DNA of 36,589 nucleotides, taken from positions 1-36,589 of the forward strand of contig JAQUAD010000028.1 in the NCBI GenBank assembly GCA_028687425.1, read 5' to 3'. A program made the translations under genes and the position numbers. The notes beneath the pieces were generated by a model. That model did no database searches. It saw only the letters and a program-made list of their open reading frames with translations, and had not been told where the DNA came from. The stretch comes from Sideroxydans sp. (lineage in GTDB: Bacteria; Pseudomonadota; Gammaproteobacteria; Burkholderiales; Gallionellaceae). Of this stretch, positions 24,694 to 34,834 are shown one piece after another; position 1 is the first letter of the stretch, and each line of letters starts with the position of its first letter.

Positions 24694-25860
24694 ATGAAGT
24701 CTTTTTCCTCTGTTCGTAATCTTGCGCTGTTGCTGGTTCTTAGTGTCTGGTTGTCTGCTTGTAATATCTTCAAGCCTTCCGTAATTGAGCCGGTCGGCAA
24801 GGTGTCTCCCGATTTCATGCTGGCAAACTGGGAAGAGCTGCCGGACTGGCTGAACCAGGAATTGCCGGCCTCGTGGCCCGCGCTTGAGCAAAGTTGCAGC
24901 GCGCTCCGCTACAAGACGCTGTGGCTGCCGATCTGCGACGCGGCCAAGACCGTCGCCCCGGACGACCTGATGGCGCAACGCACTTTCTACGAGACTTGGT
25001 TCACCCCCTATCGCATCCTCAATCCGGACGGTACGGACACCGGACTGGTCACCGGCTATTACGAGCCCTTGTTGCATGGCAGCCGCACGCAGAGCGCCAA
25101 GTATCCCTATCCCATCTATGAGCCGCCGGCAGACATGCTTGAGGTCGATATGGGCGAGCTATATCCGGAATTCCGCGGCAAGCGCGTGCGTGCACGTCTG
25201 GACGGCAAGCGCGTCGTGCCTTATTACAACCGGGCGGAGATCGACGCCGGTCAGGCCGATGCGCTGCAAGGGCATGCCTTCCTGTGGGTGGATAATGATG
25301 TGGAGCTGTTCTTCCTGCAGATACAGGGCTCGGGCCGTATCGAGCTGGAAGACGGCACGCGGGTCAAGATCGGTTATGCCGATCAGAACGGGCATCCTTA
25401 CGCTTCCGTCGGCCGGCGTTTGATAGACATGGGCGAGATGACGGCGGATCAGGCTTCTATGCAAAGCATCAAGCGCTGGGCCGAGATGAATCCGGAGCGC
25501 TTGCCGGTGCTGCTGGGACACAATCCCAGTTACGTGTTCTTCCGCGAACTGCCGGATGCCATCTCCGGTCCCGTCGGTGCGTTGGGCGTGCCGCTCACCA
25601 ATGAATACAGCATCGCGGTCGACCGGCGCACCATGCCGCTCGGCGTGCCGGTATTCCTGTCCACCACTCAACCCAATACCGAAGAGCCGCTAAATCGTCT
25701 CGTGTTCGCCCAGGACACCGGCGGCGCCATCAAAGGGGCTGTGCGCGCCGACTTCTTCTGGGGCTTCGGTGAGATCGCCGGCGCCAAGGCGGGGCGCATG
25801 AAGCAGCGCGGCCGCATGTGGGTGCTGTTCCCCAAGGGCGGAGAGCCCACGCTCAACTGA
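24694..25860 (+). CDS. mltA: Membrane-bound lytic murein transglycosylase A
   Basis: The 388-residue lipoprotein cleaves peptidoglycan glycan strands at the outer membrane, making 1,6-anhydro ends. The signal peptide ends in the lipobox LSAC with lipidation at C23. The MltA domain follows (VTGYYEPLLHGSR, FFLQIQGSGRIELEDG) and then the 3D domain with FAQDTGGAIKGAVRADFFWG, in which D341 and D353 are the expected catalytic-region aspartates. AGGAAG precedes the ATG. It follows apaG closely and precedes the dcw cluster with its own promoter, a sensible neighbourhood for a cell-wall enzyme. Confidence 0.96.
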   Translation: MKSFSSVRNLALLLVLSVWLSACNIFKPSVIEPVGKVSPDFMLANWEELPDWLNQELPASWPALEQSCSALRYKTLWLPICDAAKTVAPDDLMAQRTFYETWFTPYRILNPDGTDTGLVTGYYEPLLHGSRTQSAKYPYPIYEPPADMLEVDMGELYPEFRGKRVRARLDGKRVVPYYNRAEIDAGQADALQGHAFLWVDNDVELFFLQIQGSGRIELEDGTRVKIGYADQNGHPYASVGRRLIDMGEMTADQASMQSIKRWAEMNPERLPVLLGHNPSYVFFRELPDAISGPVGALGVPLTNEYSIAVDRRTMPLGVPVFLSTTQPNTEEPLNRLVFAQDTGGAIKGAVRADFFWGFGEIAGAKAGRMKQRGRMWVLFPKGGEPTLN

Positions 25861-25939
25861 GTCCCATCTTCGCGCTACAGAAATCGTCCGAATAATGCGA
25901 AATCTCGCATCGCTCTGCCTTGTGTGTAGGTACTTCCAT

Positions 25940-25964
25940 CACAAACAACTTTAGCTTGTTTGTG
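25940..25964 (+). other. Inverted repeat between mltA and mraZ
   Basis: CACAAACAA at 25940-25948 pairs with TTGTTTGTG at 25956-25964 around a 7-nt loop. A T5 run lies 12 nt further on, too far for a standard terminator. A second small stem ATGCGA/TCGCAT is at 25895-25910. Either could end mltA transcription; otherwise the 267-nt gap holds only the mraZ promoter and operator. Confidence 0.4.
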
Positions 25965-26051
25965 CAATTCATTGCTTTTTAAGCATATTTATTTCTCCTT
26001 AACGAAAGCCGCTAACTCTTTGTCCTGAAAAGAAAAAATCCATTTTCCTGC

Positions 26052-26080
26052 TTGACCGGCCCCATTGTTTTCAATATAGT
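26052..26080 (+). promoter_or_regulatory. Sigma-70 promoter of the dcw cluster (Pmra)
   Basis: TTGACC at 26052-26057 and TATAGT at 26075-26080 with an exact 17-nt spacer. Five of six bases match in each box. Transcription would start near 26087, about 41 nt before the mraZ ATG, inside the TGGG repeat array. Confidence 0.85.
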
Positions 26081-26124
26081 GGGTCCCAGTGGTAAAAAGT
26101 GGGAATAAATGGGAGGGAAGGGGT
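26080..26124 (+). promoter_or_regulatory. MraZ operator: TGGG repeats with 10-bp period
   Basis: TGGGT at 26080, TGGTA at 26090, TGGGA at 26100 and TGGGA at 26110, with a degenerate GGGGT at 26120, follow each other at exactly 10-bp steps. They run from the last base of the -10 box to just before the mraZ start. MraZ is known to bind TGGGN direct repeats separated by 5 nt upstream of its own gene, so this is very likely its autoregulatory site. Confidence 0.85.
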
Positions 26125-26127
26125 TTC

Positions 26128-26574
26128 ATGTTCCAAGGGGCGGCACAATTCAGTCTGGATGGCAAAGGCAGGTTGACGATACCGGCGCGGTATCGAGACA
26201 TGCTGCTGGCCCATTGCGCCGGTCAGCTGGTGCTGACCGCCGATGCAGACGGCTGCCTGTTGGTCTATCCCCAGCCCGAGTGGCAACCCATACGCGAGAA
26301 GCTGATGCAGCTTTCCGCGCTCAATCCAAAGATACGTGCCCTGCAGCGCTTCCTGGTCGGTCATGCCGAAGAGGTGACGATGGATGCTGCCGGGCGGGTT
26401 CTTATCTCCGCGACCCTGCGCGATTACGCCAAGCTGGACAAGCGCGTGATGCTGGTCGGTCAGGGTAATAAATTCGAATTGTGGGACGAGGCGCGCTGGC
26501 AGGCGCAGTACGAGAAGATGACGAGTTTCTCCATGGACGACCTGCCGCCCGAGCTTGAAGGGTTCACCTTGTGA
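26128..26574 (+). CDS. mraZ: Transcriptional regulator MraZ
   Basis: The 148-residue product has two SpoVT-AbrB-like DNA-binding halves, with [17 protein letters not shown] near the N-terminus and [19 protein letters not shown] in the second half. MraZ forms a ring-shaped oligomer and represses the dcw promoter. The ATG at 26128 gives the family N-terminus [11 protein letters not shown] and has AAGGGG upstream; an in-frame GTG at 26089 would sit at the transcription start and is rejected. It overlaps rsmH by 4 nt. The operator lies directly upstream. Confidence 0.96.
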   Translation: MFQGAAQFSLDGKGRLTIPARYRDMLLAHCAGQLVLTADADGCLLVYPQPEWQPIREKLMQLSALNPKIRALQRFLVGHAEEVTMDAAGRVLISATLRDYAKLDKRVMLVGQGNKFELWDEARWQAQYEKMTSFSMDDLPPELEGFTL

Positions 26575-27503
26575 GTGAGGCGTTCGCGCACGCGACCGTC
26601 CTGCTCAACGAGGCGGTCGATGCGCTGCAAGTGAAGCCGGATGGCATATATGTGGACGGCACTTTCGGGCGCGGCGGGCATAGTCGGCTGATCTTGCAAA
26701 AGCTGGGTGTGCAAGGCCGCCTGATCGCGCTGGACAAGGACCCGACTGCCATCGCGGCTGGGCGTGCGATCGAAGACGTGAGGTTCACACTGGTGCATCG
26801 CGGCTTCGAACAGCTGGCGCAGGTGCTGCAAGAGCTGGGTGTGGGCAAGGTGGACGGCGTGCTGCTGGACCTGGGGGTGTCGTCCCCGCAACTGGACGAC
26901 GAACAGCGCGGTTTCAGTTTTCGTTTCGATGCGCCGCTGGACATGCGCATGGATACGAGTGGCGGGCAGACGGCAGCGGAATGGCTGGCGACGGTGGAAG
27001 AAAAAGAACTGGCGGAGGTGATACGTGATTACGGCGAAGAACGGTTTGCTAGGCAGATTGCAAGGACGATTGTTGCTGCGCGCCAGGAGCGGGCTATCGA
27101 GACAACCAAACAGCTCAGCGACATCGTGGCGCAGTGCGTGCGCACGCGCGAACCGGGCAAGAACCCGGCCACGCGAACCTTTCAGGCTGTACGGATTTAT
27201 ATCAATCGCGAGCTCGAAGAGCTCGAGAACATCCTTCCGCAGTGCGTGGAGCAACTGAAGGCAGGCGGGCGCATGTCCATCATCAGCTTCCACTCTCTTG
27301 AAGATCGTATCGTGAAGCGTTTCATGCGCGACATGGCGCAGGGCGACAAGGTGCCGAAGTTCGTGCCGATCCGCGCGGCGGATGTGCCGCAGGGGAAAGT
27401 CAGGCTGGTGGGCAAGCCGATCTATGCGTCGGAGGCGGAGCTGGCGCTCAATCCGCGCGCGCGTAGCGCAGTGTTGCGAGTGGCGGAGCGGCTGGGTGGC
27501 TAG
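26571..27503 (+). CDS. rsmH: 16S rRNA (cytosine(1402)-N(4))-methyltransferase
   Basis: The 310-residue SAM-dependent enzyme methylates N4 of C1402 in the 16S rRNA decoding centre. The SAM-binding start [35 protein letters not shown] and [17 protein letters not shown] are family hallmarks. The GTG at 26571 overlaps the mraZ stop as GTGA, giving translational coupling. The second gene of the dcw cluster is always this one in Proteobacteria. Its 3' end overlaps ftsL by 8 nt. Confidence 0.97.
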   Translation: MSEAFAHATVLLNEAVDALQVKPDGIYVDGTFGRGGHSRLILQKLGVQGRLIALDKDPTAIAAGRAIEDVRFTLVHRGFEQLAQVLQELGVGKVDGVLLDLGVSSPQLDDEQRGFSFRFDAPLDMRMDTSGGQTAAEWLATVEEKELAEVIRDYGEERFARQIARTIVAARQERAIETTKQLSDIVAQCVRTREPGKNPATRTFQAVRIYINRELEELENILPQCVEQLKAGGRMSIISFHSLEDRIVKRFMRDMAQGDKVPKFVPIRAADVPQGKVRLVGKPIYASEAELALNPRARSAVLRVAERLGG

Positions 27504-27777
27504 GCTGAATGTATTGCTGTTGATTCTGGTCATCGCCTGTGCGTTGGGAGTCGTCACCTCCCAACACAAGGCGCGTAAGTTGTTTGTGGATTTGCAGTAC
27601 GAGAAAGAGCGGGCGCAACAGATGGATGTTGAGTGGGGTAAATTGCAGCTGGAGCAGAGTACGCTGGCCATGCCGACGCGTGTGGAAAAGCTCGCTCGCC
27701 AGCAATTGCAGATGCACTTGCCTGCCAATGACCAGATGCATCTGGTGCGCATCGACGGCAATGAGGTGCGCCCATGA
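27496..27777 (+). CDS. ftsL: Cell division protein FtsL
   Basis: The 93-residue bitopic membrane protein [20 protein letters not shown] has one membrane helix (about 4-20) followed by a periplasmic coiled coil with [20 protein letters not shown]. It forms the FtsQLB complex that activates septal wall synthesis by FtsWI. The start is taken as GTG at 27496 because the frame upstream overlaps rsmH and is not FtsL-like. GGAG at 27485-27488 gives 7-nt spacing. The short length is normal for betaproteobacterial FtsL. The stop overlaps the ftsI start as ATGA. Confidence 0.88.
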   Translation: MARLNVLLLILVIACALGVVTSQHKARKLFVDLQYEKERAQQMDVEWGKLQLEQSTLAMPTRVEKLARQQLQMHLPANDQMHLVRIDGNEVRP

Positions 27778-29498
27778 ACTACGCCTCGCTGCCACAGACC
27801 TCATCCCAGCTTGCATTGCCCGCATGGCGTTCGCGCGCCTTGTTTGTCGTGTTGCTGCTGGTGATGCTGGCCTTGTTCGCCCGTGCCGTCTATCTGCAGG
27901 GTATCCATAACGACTTCCTGCAACAGAAGGGCGACGCCCGTTATGCGCGCGTGATCGAAGTGCCTGCGCATCGCGGCATGATCACCGACCGCAACGGCGA
28001 GCCGCTGGCGATCAGCACGCCGGTGGAATCCGTCTGGGCCAGTCCTGCCGAGGTGGAGATCGACCTGCGTCAGCTGATGAATCTTGCGCGCGCACTGGAG
28101 ATGAAGCCGGAAGTGCTGCGCGAGAAGCTGCAGGCACGGCGCGACTTCGTATATCTGAAGCGTCAATTGCCGCCGGAGCAGGCGAAGAAAGTGGCGGCAC
28201 TCGGCATCCCGGGCGTATCCCTGCAGCGCGAATATCGTCGCTATTACCCGGGCGGCGAGGTGACCTCGCATCTGCTCGGCTTTACCGATGTGGACGATAA
28301 CGGCCGCGAGGGTATCGAACTGGCATTGCAGGCGCAGCTGGGCGGCAAGCCGGGCAGCCAGCGCGTGATCAAGGACAGGCGCGGACACATCATCGAGGAT
28401 GTGGGCAGTCTGCATGCGCCCAAGGAAGGTGTCGATGTCGCGCTCAGTATCGACAGCAAGTTGCAGTTCCTCGCCTTCCGCGAGATCAAGCAGGCGGTGT
28501 TCGACCATAAAGCGAAGTCCGGTTCGGTCGTGGTGCTGGATGCGAGAAGCGGTGAGGTGCTGGCGCTGGCCAATTGGCCCACCTACAACCCGAATAACCG
28601 CAAAGGTGCGACGCTGTCCGTGATGCGCAACCGCGCTGTGACAGATCTGTTCGAACCCGGCTCGACCATGAAGGCGTTCACGGCGGCAGCCGCGCTGGAA
28701 GAGGGCAAGTACCACTCGGACACGCGCATCGACACCGGCGACGGCAAGTTGACCATCAACGGACGCACCATCCACGACACGCACCCTGACGGGGTGATGT
28801 CGGTGGCGCAGATCATCCAGAAATCCAGCAACGTCGGTTCGTCCAAACTGGCGTTGTCGATGACGCCGCAGACGTTCTGGGGGCATTTGAGCGATGCCGG
28901 TTTCGGCATGCGCACGGGCAGCGGTTTCCCCGGCGAAGCGACCGGCATCCTGCGCAACTTCAAGACCTGGCGCCCGATTGAACAGGCCACCATGTCATAC
29001 GGCAACGGCATCTCGGTCAGCCTGTTGCAACTGGCCCGCGCCTACACCGTGTTCGCCAATGACGGCGAGCTGAAGCCCATCAGCCTGACGCGCCAGGCCG
29101 GGCCTGTCGCCGGAGAGACGGTGTATTCCCCCCGTACCGCGCGCGCAGTACGCGACATGCTGGAGCTGGTGGTGAAGCCGGGCGGCACTGCGCCGTTGGC
29201 GCAGATCCGCGGTTACCGCGTGGCGGGCAAGACCGGAACGGCACACAAGCTGCAGAACGGACGCTACGTGAATGAGTATGTGGCTTCCTTCATCGGCATG
29301 GCGCCCGCCTCAGATCCGCGCCTGATCGTGGCGGTGATGGTGGATGAGCCATCCGGTGCCGAGTACTACGGCGGCCTTGTCGCCGCGCCTGTATTCAATA
29401 ACGTGATGAGCGCCTCCTTGCGCGCACTCGATGTTCCCTATGACGCACCGCTGAACAATGTTCTGCAGTCCACACAACTGGTGGAGGAGGAGACATGA
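27774..29498 (+). CDS. ftsI: Peptidoglycan D,D-transpeptidase FtsI (PBP3)
   Basis: The 574-residue class B penicillin-binding protein cross-links septal peptidoglycan. A single membrane helix lies at about 21-41 (ALFVVLLLVMLALFARAVYL). The transpeptidase motifs are S297-T-M-K, S351-S-N353 and K486-T-G488. The pedestal domain includes VPAHRGMITDRNGEPLAIST. It is the partner of FtsW, encoded further on in the same cluster. It overlaps ftsL and murE by 4 nt each. Confidence 0.97.
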   Translation: MNYASLPQTSSQLALPAWRSRALFVVLLLVMLALFARAVYLQGIHNDFLQQKGDARYARVIEVPAHRGMITDRNGEPLAISTPVESVWASPAEVEIDLRQLMNLARALEMKPEVLREKLQARRDFVYLKRQLPPEQAKKVAALGIPGVSLQREYRRYYPGGEVTSHLLGFTDVDDNGREGIELALQAQLGGKPGSQRVIKDRRGHIIEDVGSLHAPKEGVDVALSIDSKLQFLAFREIKQAVFDHKAKSGSVVVLDARSGEVLALANWPTYNPNNRKGATLSVMRNRAVTDLFEPGSTMKAFTAAAALEEGKYHSDTRIDTGDGKLTINGRTIHDTHPDGVMSVAQIIQKSSNVGSSKLALSMTPQTFWGHLSDAGFGMRTGSGFPGEATGILRNFKTWRPIEQATMSYGNGISVSLLQLARAYTVFANDGELKPISLTRQAGPVAGETVYSPRTARAVRDMLELVVKPGGTAPLAQIRGYRVAGKTGTAHKLQNGRYVNEYVASFIGMAPASDPRLIVAVMVDEPSGAEYYGGLVAAPVFNNVMSASLRALDVPYDAPLNNVLQSTQLVEEET

Positions 29499-30994
29499 AC
29501 GCGCTACGACTCGGAGAATTGGGCATGTTGGGTGTAGAGGTCACGCACCTCGTATCGGACAGTCGTGCGGTGCGGGTCGGCGATACTTTCGTCGCCTATC
29601 CCGGCGAAGGCAATGATGGTCGTCGTTACATTGCACAGGCTATCGCGAACGGCGCCAATGCGGTGATCTGGGAAGCAAAGGATTTCAGCTGGCAGCCGGA
29701 ATGGACGGTGCCCAATCTGCCGGTAGCAGGTTTGCGCCAGCAGGCCGGATACATCGCGGACGGCATTTATGGACAGCCTTCCAGCAAGTTGTGGACGGTG
29801 GGCGTGACCGGTACCAACGGCAAGACATCCATCAGCCAGTGGCTGGCACGTTGCTTCAGCGCGGTGGGCAGCAAGAGCCTGGTGATCGGCACGCTGGGCA
29901 ACGGTTTCCCGGATGCGTTGCAGGCGAGTGTGAACACCACGCCGGATGTGTTGCATCTGCATGCACTGCTGGCTGATGGCATACAGCATGGCGCGCAGGC
30001 GGCGGTGATGGAAGTCTCTTCGCACGCGCTCACGCAGGGCCGTGTGAACGGCATGCAATTCGATGTGGCGCTGTTCACCAACCTCACGCGCGACCATCTC
30101 GATTACCACGGCGACATGCAGCATTACGCAGCCGCCAAGCGCAAGCTGCTCGAGTGGAGCGGACTGAAGTGCGTCGTGGTCAACCTGGACGATGCATTCG
30201 GTGATGAACTGGCAAGCACGCTGCGCGACGGTGCGGCAGAAGTGATCGGCTTCGGTTTGAGTGACGAGGCGCTGCAACGTGCCGGCCGTCTGGGCATCCG
30301 CATGGTGCATGGCCAAGTGGTGCGCGCGGACATGCAAGGTATGTCGCTGTCGCTGCACACCAGCTGGGGCGCAGCGGACATGAACAGTCGGCTGATCGGT
30401 ACTTTCAATGCATCCAACCTGCTGGGGGCGCTGGCTGTGCTGCTGGCGAGCGAAGTGGATATCGAGGATGCAGTGCGCGAGCTGGGGCTGCAGAAAGCAG
30501 TCGCCGGACGTATGCAGACCCTGGGCGGCAAGGATGTGCCGACGGTGGTCGTGGATTATGCGCACACACCGAATGCACTGGAGAACGTGCTGCAGACACT
30601 GCGCGAGGCCACGGCACAGTCCGGCGGGCGTGTGATCTGCGTGTTCGGTTGCGGCGGTGACCGTGATCGCGGTAAGCGTCCGATGATGGGTACGGTCGCC
30701 GAGCGCTTCGCGGATGTGCGCATCGTCACCAGCGACAACCCGCGCAGTGAAGCACCGCTGGAGATCATCGCCGAGATCCGCGCCGGGATGCAGGGTGAAT
30801 GCCAAGTGATAGAAGATCGTGCCCGTGCCATCGCGCAGGCCATCGACAAGGCGCGCCGCAATGACACCGTGCTCATCGCCGGCAAGGGACACGAGGAATA
30901 TCAGGAGATCGCCGGTGTGCGTCATCCCTTCTCCGACAGCGAGTTGGCGCAACGCGCACTGAGCATGTGGAAGCCGGAGGAGCGCTGGTCATGA
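29495..30994 (+). CDS. murE: UDP-N-acetylmuramoyl-tripeptide synthetase (meso-DAP adding)
   Basis: The 499-residue Mur ligase adds the third amino acid to UDP-MurNAc-L-Ala-D-Glu in the cytoplasm using ATP. The ATP-binding loop is GVTGTNGKTSISQW. The motif DNPRSEAP contains DNPR, the signature for meso-diaminopimelate rather than lysine. HTPNALENVLQTL and GKGHEEYQ are family stretches. It starts by ATGA overlap with ftsI and ends by ATGA overlap with murF. Confidence 0.97.
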   Translation: MNALRLGELGMLGVEVTHLVSDSRAVRVGDTFVAYPGEGNDGRRYIAQAIANGANAVIWEAKDFSWQPEWTVPNLPVAGLRQQAGYIADGIYGQPSSKLWTVGVTGTNGKTSISQWLARCFSAVGSKSLVIGTLGNGFPDALQASVNTTPDVLHLHALLADGIQHGAQAAVMEVSSHALTQGRVNGMQFDVALFTNLTRDHLDYHGDMQHYAAAKRKLLEWSGLKCVVVNLDDAFGDELASTLRDGAAEVIGFGLSDEALQRAGRLGIRMVHGQVVRADMQGMSLSLHTSWGAADMNSRLIGTFNASNLLGALAVLLASEVDIEDAVRELGLQKAVAGRMQTLGGKDVPTVVVDYAHTPNALENVLQTLREATAQSGGRVICVFGCGGDRDRGKRPMMGTVAERFADVRIVTSDNPRSEAPLEIIAEIRAGMQGECQVIEDRARAIAQAIDKARRNDTVLIAGKGHEEYQEIAGVRHPFSDSELAQRALSMWKPEERWS

Positions 30995-32367
30995 TGATGC
31001 TCTCGCAAGCGGCCCAGGCATTGCACGCGCACTTTGCGGGTAACGACGTGGAATTCTCCGCGGTCTCGACCGATACGCGCAGCATCGCGCAGGGCGATTT
31101 GTTCATCGCGCTGCGCGGCGAGCATTTCGATGGTGCGCAGTTCGTGGCGCAGGCCGCGCAGGCTGGTGCGGTCGCGGCCATCGTGAAAGAAGGCAGCGTG
31201 CTGGAAGAGGTGAGCTGCCCGGTGTTGTTCGTGCCGGATACGCGCATCGCGCTGGGAAAGCTGGCCGCGCACTGGCGCAAACAATTCGACATCCCGCTGC
31301 TCGCCATCACCGGCAGCAACGGCAAGACCACAGTCAAGGAGATGCTGGCGGCGATCCTCAGTGCGCATGCAGGAGAGGAAGCTGTGCTGGCGACGCGTGG
31401 CAACTTCAACAACGACATCGGCATGCCGCTCACCCTGCTCAAACTGCGCGCGCAGCATCGCTATGCCGTGATCGAGATGGGCATGAACCATCCCGGCGAG
31501 ATCGAATACCTCACGCATCTCGCTCAGCCGGATGTGGCATTGGTCAACAACGCCAGTGGCGCGCACCTGCAAGGGCTGGGCTCGGTGGAGGGCATGGCGA
31601 GCGCCAAGGGCGAGATATTCGCGGGTGTGAAAAGCAACGGCACCGCGGTCATCAATGCAGACGATGCATATGCCGGGCTGTGGCGCACGCTGGCGGACAA
31701 ACATCGCGTGTTCGATTTTGCGCTGGAACATCCCGCTGCCGTCAAGGGCAAGTGGCAGACACATGGATTCGGCGGTGTATTGACTGCCCATACGCCGGCA
31801 GGCGAGTTGCGTGTCGCGCTGCAGGTGCCGGGCGAGCACAACGCTCGCAACGCGCTGGCTGCCGCGACAGCCGCGCTGGCCGTGCATGTGCCGCTGGAAA
31901 CCATAGTGCGTGCGCTGGAGGGTTTCGGTGGTGTGGCAGGGCGCTTGCAGCGCAAGCAGGCGTTGAGCGGAGCGACTCTGATCGACGACACCTACAACGC
32001 CAATCCTGCTTCCATGCGCGCCGCGTTGGAGGTGCTGGCGCAGGCCGAGGGCAAGCGCATCTTCGTGCTGGGCGACATGGGTGAGCTGGGCGACGACGCG
32101 GCGCAGTTCCATCGCGAGATCGGCATTCTTGCGCGAGAACTGGGTATCGAAAGATTGTATGCGCTGGGCGACCTCAGCACACAGGCCGTGAGCGAATTCG
32201 GCAACGGTGCAAAGCATTTCGCGGATGCCGAAGCTTTACTGGAAGTACTCAAACAAGAACTGGATGCGCAGACCACGGTGTTGGCGAAGGGCTCGCGCTT
32301 CATGAAGATGGAACGCATCGTGCAAGCCTGCGCGCTGCAACAGGAGGAAACATGCTGCTCGCATTAG
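30991..32367 (+). CDS. murF: UDP-MurNAc-tripeptide D-alanyl-D-alanine ligase
   Basis: The 458-residue Mur ligase adds D-Ala-D-Ala to complete UDP-MurNAc-pentapeptide. The ATP loop is [14 protein letters not shown], followed by [15 protein letters not shown] and [16 protein letters not shown]. Three successive ATG codons begin at 30991; the first is preferred because it overlaps the murE stop (ATGA), and GGAGGAG lies 8 nt upstream. The frame continues upstream to 30967 but that would be unusual. It overlaps mraY by 16 nt. Confidence 0.96.
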   Translation: MMMLSQAAQALHAHFAGNDVEFSAVSTDTRSIAQGDLFIALRGEHFDGAQFVAQAAQAGAVAAIVKEGSVLEEVSCPVLFVPDTRIALGKLAAHWRKQFDIPLLAITGSNGKTTVKEMLAAILSAHAGEEAVLATRGNFNNDIGMPLTLLKLRAQHRYAVIEMGMNHPGEIEYLTHLAQPDVALVNNASGAHLQGLGSVEGMASAKGEIFAGVKSNGTAVINADDAYAGLWRTLADKHRVFDFALEHPAAVKGKWQTHGFGGVLTAHTPAGELRVALQVPGEHNARNALAAATAALAVHVPLETIVRALEGFGGVAGRLQRKQALSGATLIDDTYNANPASMRAALEVLAQAEGKRIFVLGDMGELGDDAAQFHREIGILARELGIERLYALGDLSTQAVSEFGNGAKHFADAEALLEVLKQELDAQTTVLAKGSRFMKMERIVQACALQQEETCCSH

Positions 32368-33455
32368 CCCAATGGCTGTCCCAGGACGTACGCACTTTCA
32401 GCGTGTTCAATTACATCACGCTGCGTGCGGTGATGGCGGCGATGACGGCCTTGATCATCTCCTTCATGCTGGGGCCGTGGATGATCCGCAAACTGGCGGC
32501 GATGAAGATCGGCCAGTCGGTGCGTACCGACGGCCCGCAGACGCATCTGGTGAAAGCCGGCACGCCGACCATGGGCGGTGCGCTGATCCTGATGTCGGTC
32601 GCCATCACTACCTTGCTGTGGGGCGACCTGCACAACGCCTATGTGTGGGTGGTGCTGCTGACCACTTTGGGTGTGGGCGCCATCGGCTGGGTAGATGACT
32701 ACCGCAAGGTGGTCTACAAGAACCCGGACGGTTTATCCGCGCGCGCCAAGATGTTCTGGCAATCGCTGATCGCGCTGGCGGTCGGTATCTTTCTGTGGAC
32801 GCACGCGACCCTGCCGCAGCACACCGAAGTCATCGTGCCCTTCTTCAAGCATTTCGCCATCCCGCTCGGCATGGTCGGGTTCATCGTGCTGGTGTACCTG
32901 GTCATCGTCGGCAGCAGCAATGCGGTGAACCTGACCGACGGTCTGGATGGCCTGGCCATCATGCCGACCGTGATGGTGGCAGCGGCGCTGGCGGTGTTCT
33001 CCTACGTCGCAGGTCACGCCGAGTTCTCCAAATACCTGGGCGAGCCCTCCATCCCTGGCGCGGGCGAACTGGCCGTGTTCTGCGCGGCCATCTCCGGTGC
33101 CGGTCTGGCCTTCCTGTGGTTCAACGCCTATCCCGCCGAAGTGTTCATGGGCGACGTCGGCGCGCTGGCGCTGGGCGCGGCGCTGGGCGCGGTGGCGGTC
33201 ATCATCCGCCAGGAACTGGTGTTGTTCATCATGGGCGGTGTGTTCGTGGTGGAAGCCGTATCGGTGATGCTGCAGGTGTCCTGGTTCAAATACACCAAGA
33301 AAAAATACGGCACCGGTCAGCGCATCCTGCTGATGGCGCCGCTGCACCACCACTTCGAACAGAAGGGCTGGAAAGAGACACAGGTCGTGGTGCGCTTCTG
33401 GATCATCACCATGCTGTTGGTGCTTATTGGATTGTCCACGCTGAAACTGAGATGA
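32352..33455 (+). CDS. mraY: Phospho-N-acetylmuramoyl-pentapeptide-transferase
   Basis: The 367-residue integral membrane enzyme makes lipid I from UDP-MurNAc-pentapeptide and undecaprenyl phosphate. About ten hydrophobic helices are visible. Catalytic loops contain [20 protein letters not shown] and the C-terminal [15 protein letters not shown] precedes the ATG at 32352, inside the murF end. The stop overlaps murD (ATGA). Confidence 0.97.
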   Translation: MLLALAQWLSQDVRTFSVFNYITLRAVMAAMTALIISFMLGPWMIRKLAAMKIGQSVRTDGPQTHLVKAGTPTMGGALILMSVAITTLLWGDLHNAYVWVVLLTTLGVGAIGWVDDYRKVVYKNPDGLSARAKMFWQSLIALAVGIFLWTHATLPQHTEVIVPFFKHFAIPLGMVGFIVLVYLVIVGSSNAVNLTDGLDGLAIMPTVMVAAALAVFSYVAGHAEFSKYLGEPSIPGAGELAVFCAAISGAGLAFLWFNAYPAEVFMGDVGALALGAALGAVAVIIRQELVLFIMGGVFVVEAVSVMLQVSWFKYTKKKYGTGQRILLMAPLHHHFEQKGWKETQVVVRFWIITMLLVLIGLSTLKLR

Positions 33456-34834
33456 CAACTTTGCGCGACAAATCGGTGCTGATACTCGGTCTCGGTGAGA
33501 CCGGGTTGTCGCTTGCGCGCTTCCTGCACGCGCAAGGCGCGCGTCTGCGCGTAGCCGATAGTCGCAACGAACCGCCGGGCGTGACGACACTGCGCAGCGA
33601 GATGCCGCTGGCAGAGTTGCGTTGCGGCGCGTTCGACGATGCCTTGCTGGACGGTATCGATCGCATCGCGATCAGTCCCGGCGTGCCGGTGGCGCAGCCG
33701 CTGGTGCAGCGAGCCATCGCACGCGGTATCCCGGTCGAGGGGGACATCGAATTGCTGGCGCAGCAAATCGCAGATGTGCAACCGAAACCCAAGGTCATCG
33801 CCATCACCGGTGCCAACGGCAAGACCACCACCACAAGCATGGTCGGCGCGATGTGTGTCGCAGCCGGACTGGATGCACAGGTGGCCGGCAACATCTCGCC
33901 TGCCGTGCTGGATGCCTTGCGCGAGCGCGGCGGTCGCCAGCCGCAAGCCTGGGTGCTGGAGCTGTCCAGCTTCCAGTTGGAGACCACGCATACGCTGGAT
34001 GCCGATGCGGCAGTGGTGCTCAACGTCAGCGAAGATCATCTCGACCGCTATGCGAACAGCATGGATCTGTACTCCGCCGCGAAGACGCGCGTGTTCAGCG
34101 GCAGCGGTGTGCAAGTGCTGAACCGCGACGATGCACGTAGTGCGGCGATGGGGTTGGCCGGGCGCAAGCAAGTGACCTTCGGTTTGACGCCGCCGACTAG
34201 CGAACAGGACTGGGGCATCGGCAAGGAAGGTGCGATCACCTGGCTGATGCAGGGCGTGCAGAAGGTGATGCGTGCCGACGAATTGCAAGTGACCGGTCTG
34301 CACAATGTGGCGAACGCGCTGGCTGCATTGGCGTTGTGCCGAGCGCTCGATCTGCCGCTGCCGCCGCTGGTCGCGGCATTACGCGCGTTCAAGGGCTTGC
34401 CGCATCGCGTGGAAGAAGTGGCGCAAGTGAATGGCATCACCTATTACGACGACTCCAAGGGCACCAACGTCGGTGCGACCGAAGCGGCATTGAATGGTCT
34501 GGGCAAATCCGCCGTCGTGATCCTGGGCGGTGATGGCAAGGGACAGGACTTCTCGCCGCTGAAATCCGCTGTCGCACAACATGCGCGTGCCGTGGTGCTG
34601 ATCGGTCGTGATGCACCGCTGATTGCACGCGCCATAGATGGATGCAGCAAGCCGGTATTGAATGCGCGCGACATGGATGAAGCCGTGCGCATCGCAACAG
34701 CCAACGCGCAACAGGGCGATGCCGTGCTGATGTCGCCCGCCTGCGCCAGCTTCGACATGTATCGCAACTACCTGCATCGCGCGGAAGTGTTCATCGCTGC
34801 GGTGCGCAAACTGCAAGCGGAGGCGACATGCTGA
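33452..34834 (+). CDS. murD: UDP-N-acetylmuramoylalanine--D-glutamate ligase
   Basis: The 460-residue Mur ligase adds D-glutamate to UDP-MurNAc-L-Ala. The N-terminal Rossmann stretch is [18 protein letters not shown], the ATP loop is [13 protein letters not shown], and [16 protein letters not shown] and [15 protein letters not shown] are family signatures. The ATG at 33452 overlaps the mraY stop; the frame is open far upstream within mraY but is not MurD-like there. It overlaps ftsW by 7 nt. Confidence 0.97.
   Translation: MTTLRDKSVLILGLGETGLSLARFLHAQGARLRVADSRNEPPGVTTLRSEMPLAELRCGAFDDALLDGIDRIAISPGVPVAQPLVQRAIARGIPVEGDIELLAQQIADVQPKPKVIAITGANGKTTTTSMVGAMCVAAGLDAQVAGNISPAVLDALRERGGRQPQAWVLELSSFQLETTHTLDADAAVVLNVSEDHLDRYANSMDLYSAAKTRVFSGSGVQVLNRDDARSAAMGLAGRKQVTFGLTPPTSEQDWGIGKEGAITWLMQGVQKVMRADELQVTGLHNVANALAALALCRALDLPLPPLVAALRAFKGLPHRVEEVAQVNGITYYDDSKGTNVGATEAALNGLGKSAVVILGGDGKGQDFSPLKSAVAQHARAVVLIGRDAPLIARAIDGCSKPVLNARDMDEAVRIATANAQQGDAVLMSPACASFDMYRNYLHRAEVFIAAVRKLQAEATC

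Noticed and set aside
26089-26130. In-frame GTG start 39 nt upstream of the mraZ ATG
   Set aside because: It would begin at the predicted transcription start and inside the MraZ operator, and adds residues not found in the family. The ATG at 26128 gives the standard [11 protein letters not shown].
32795-33451. Extended murD frame of 679 residues
   Set aside because: The first 219 codons are an out-of-frame reading of mraY. The ATG at 33452 with ATGA overlap gives normal MurD.
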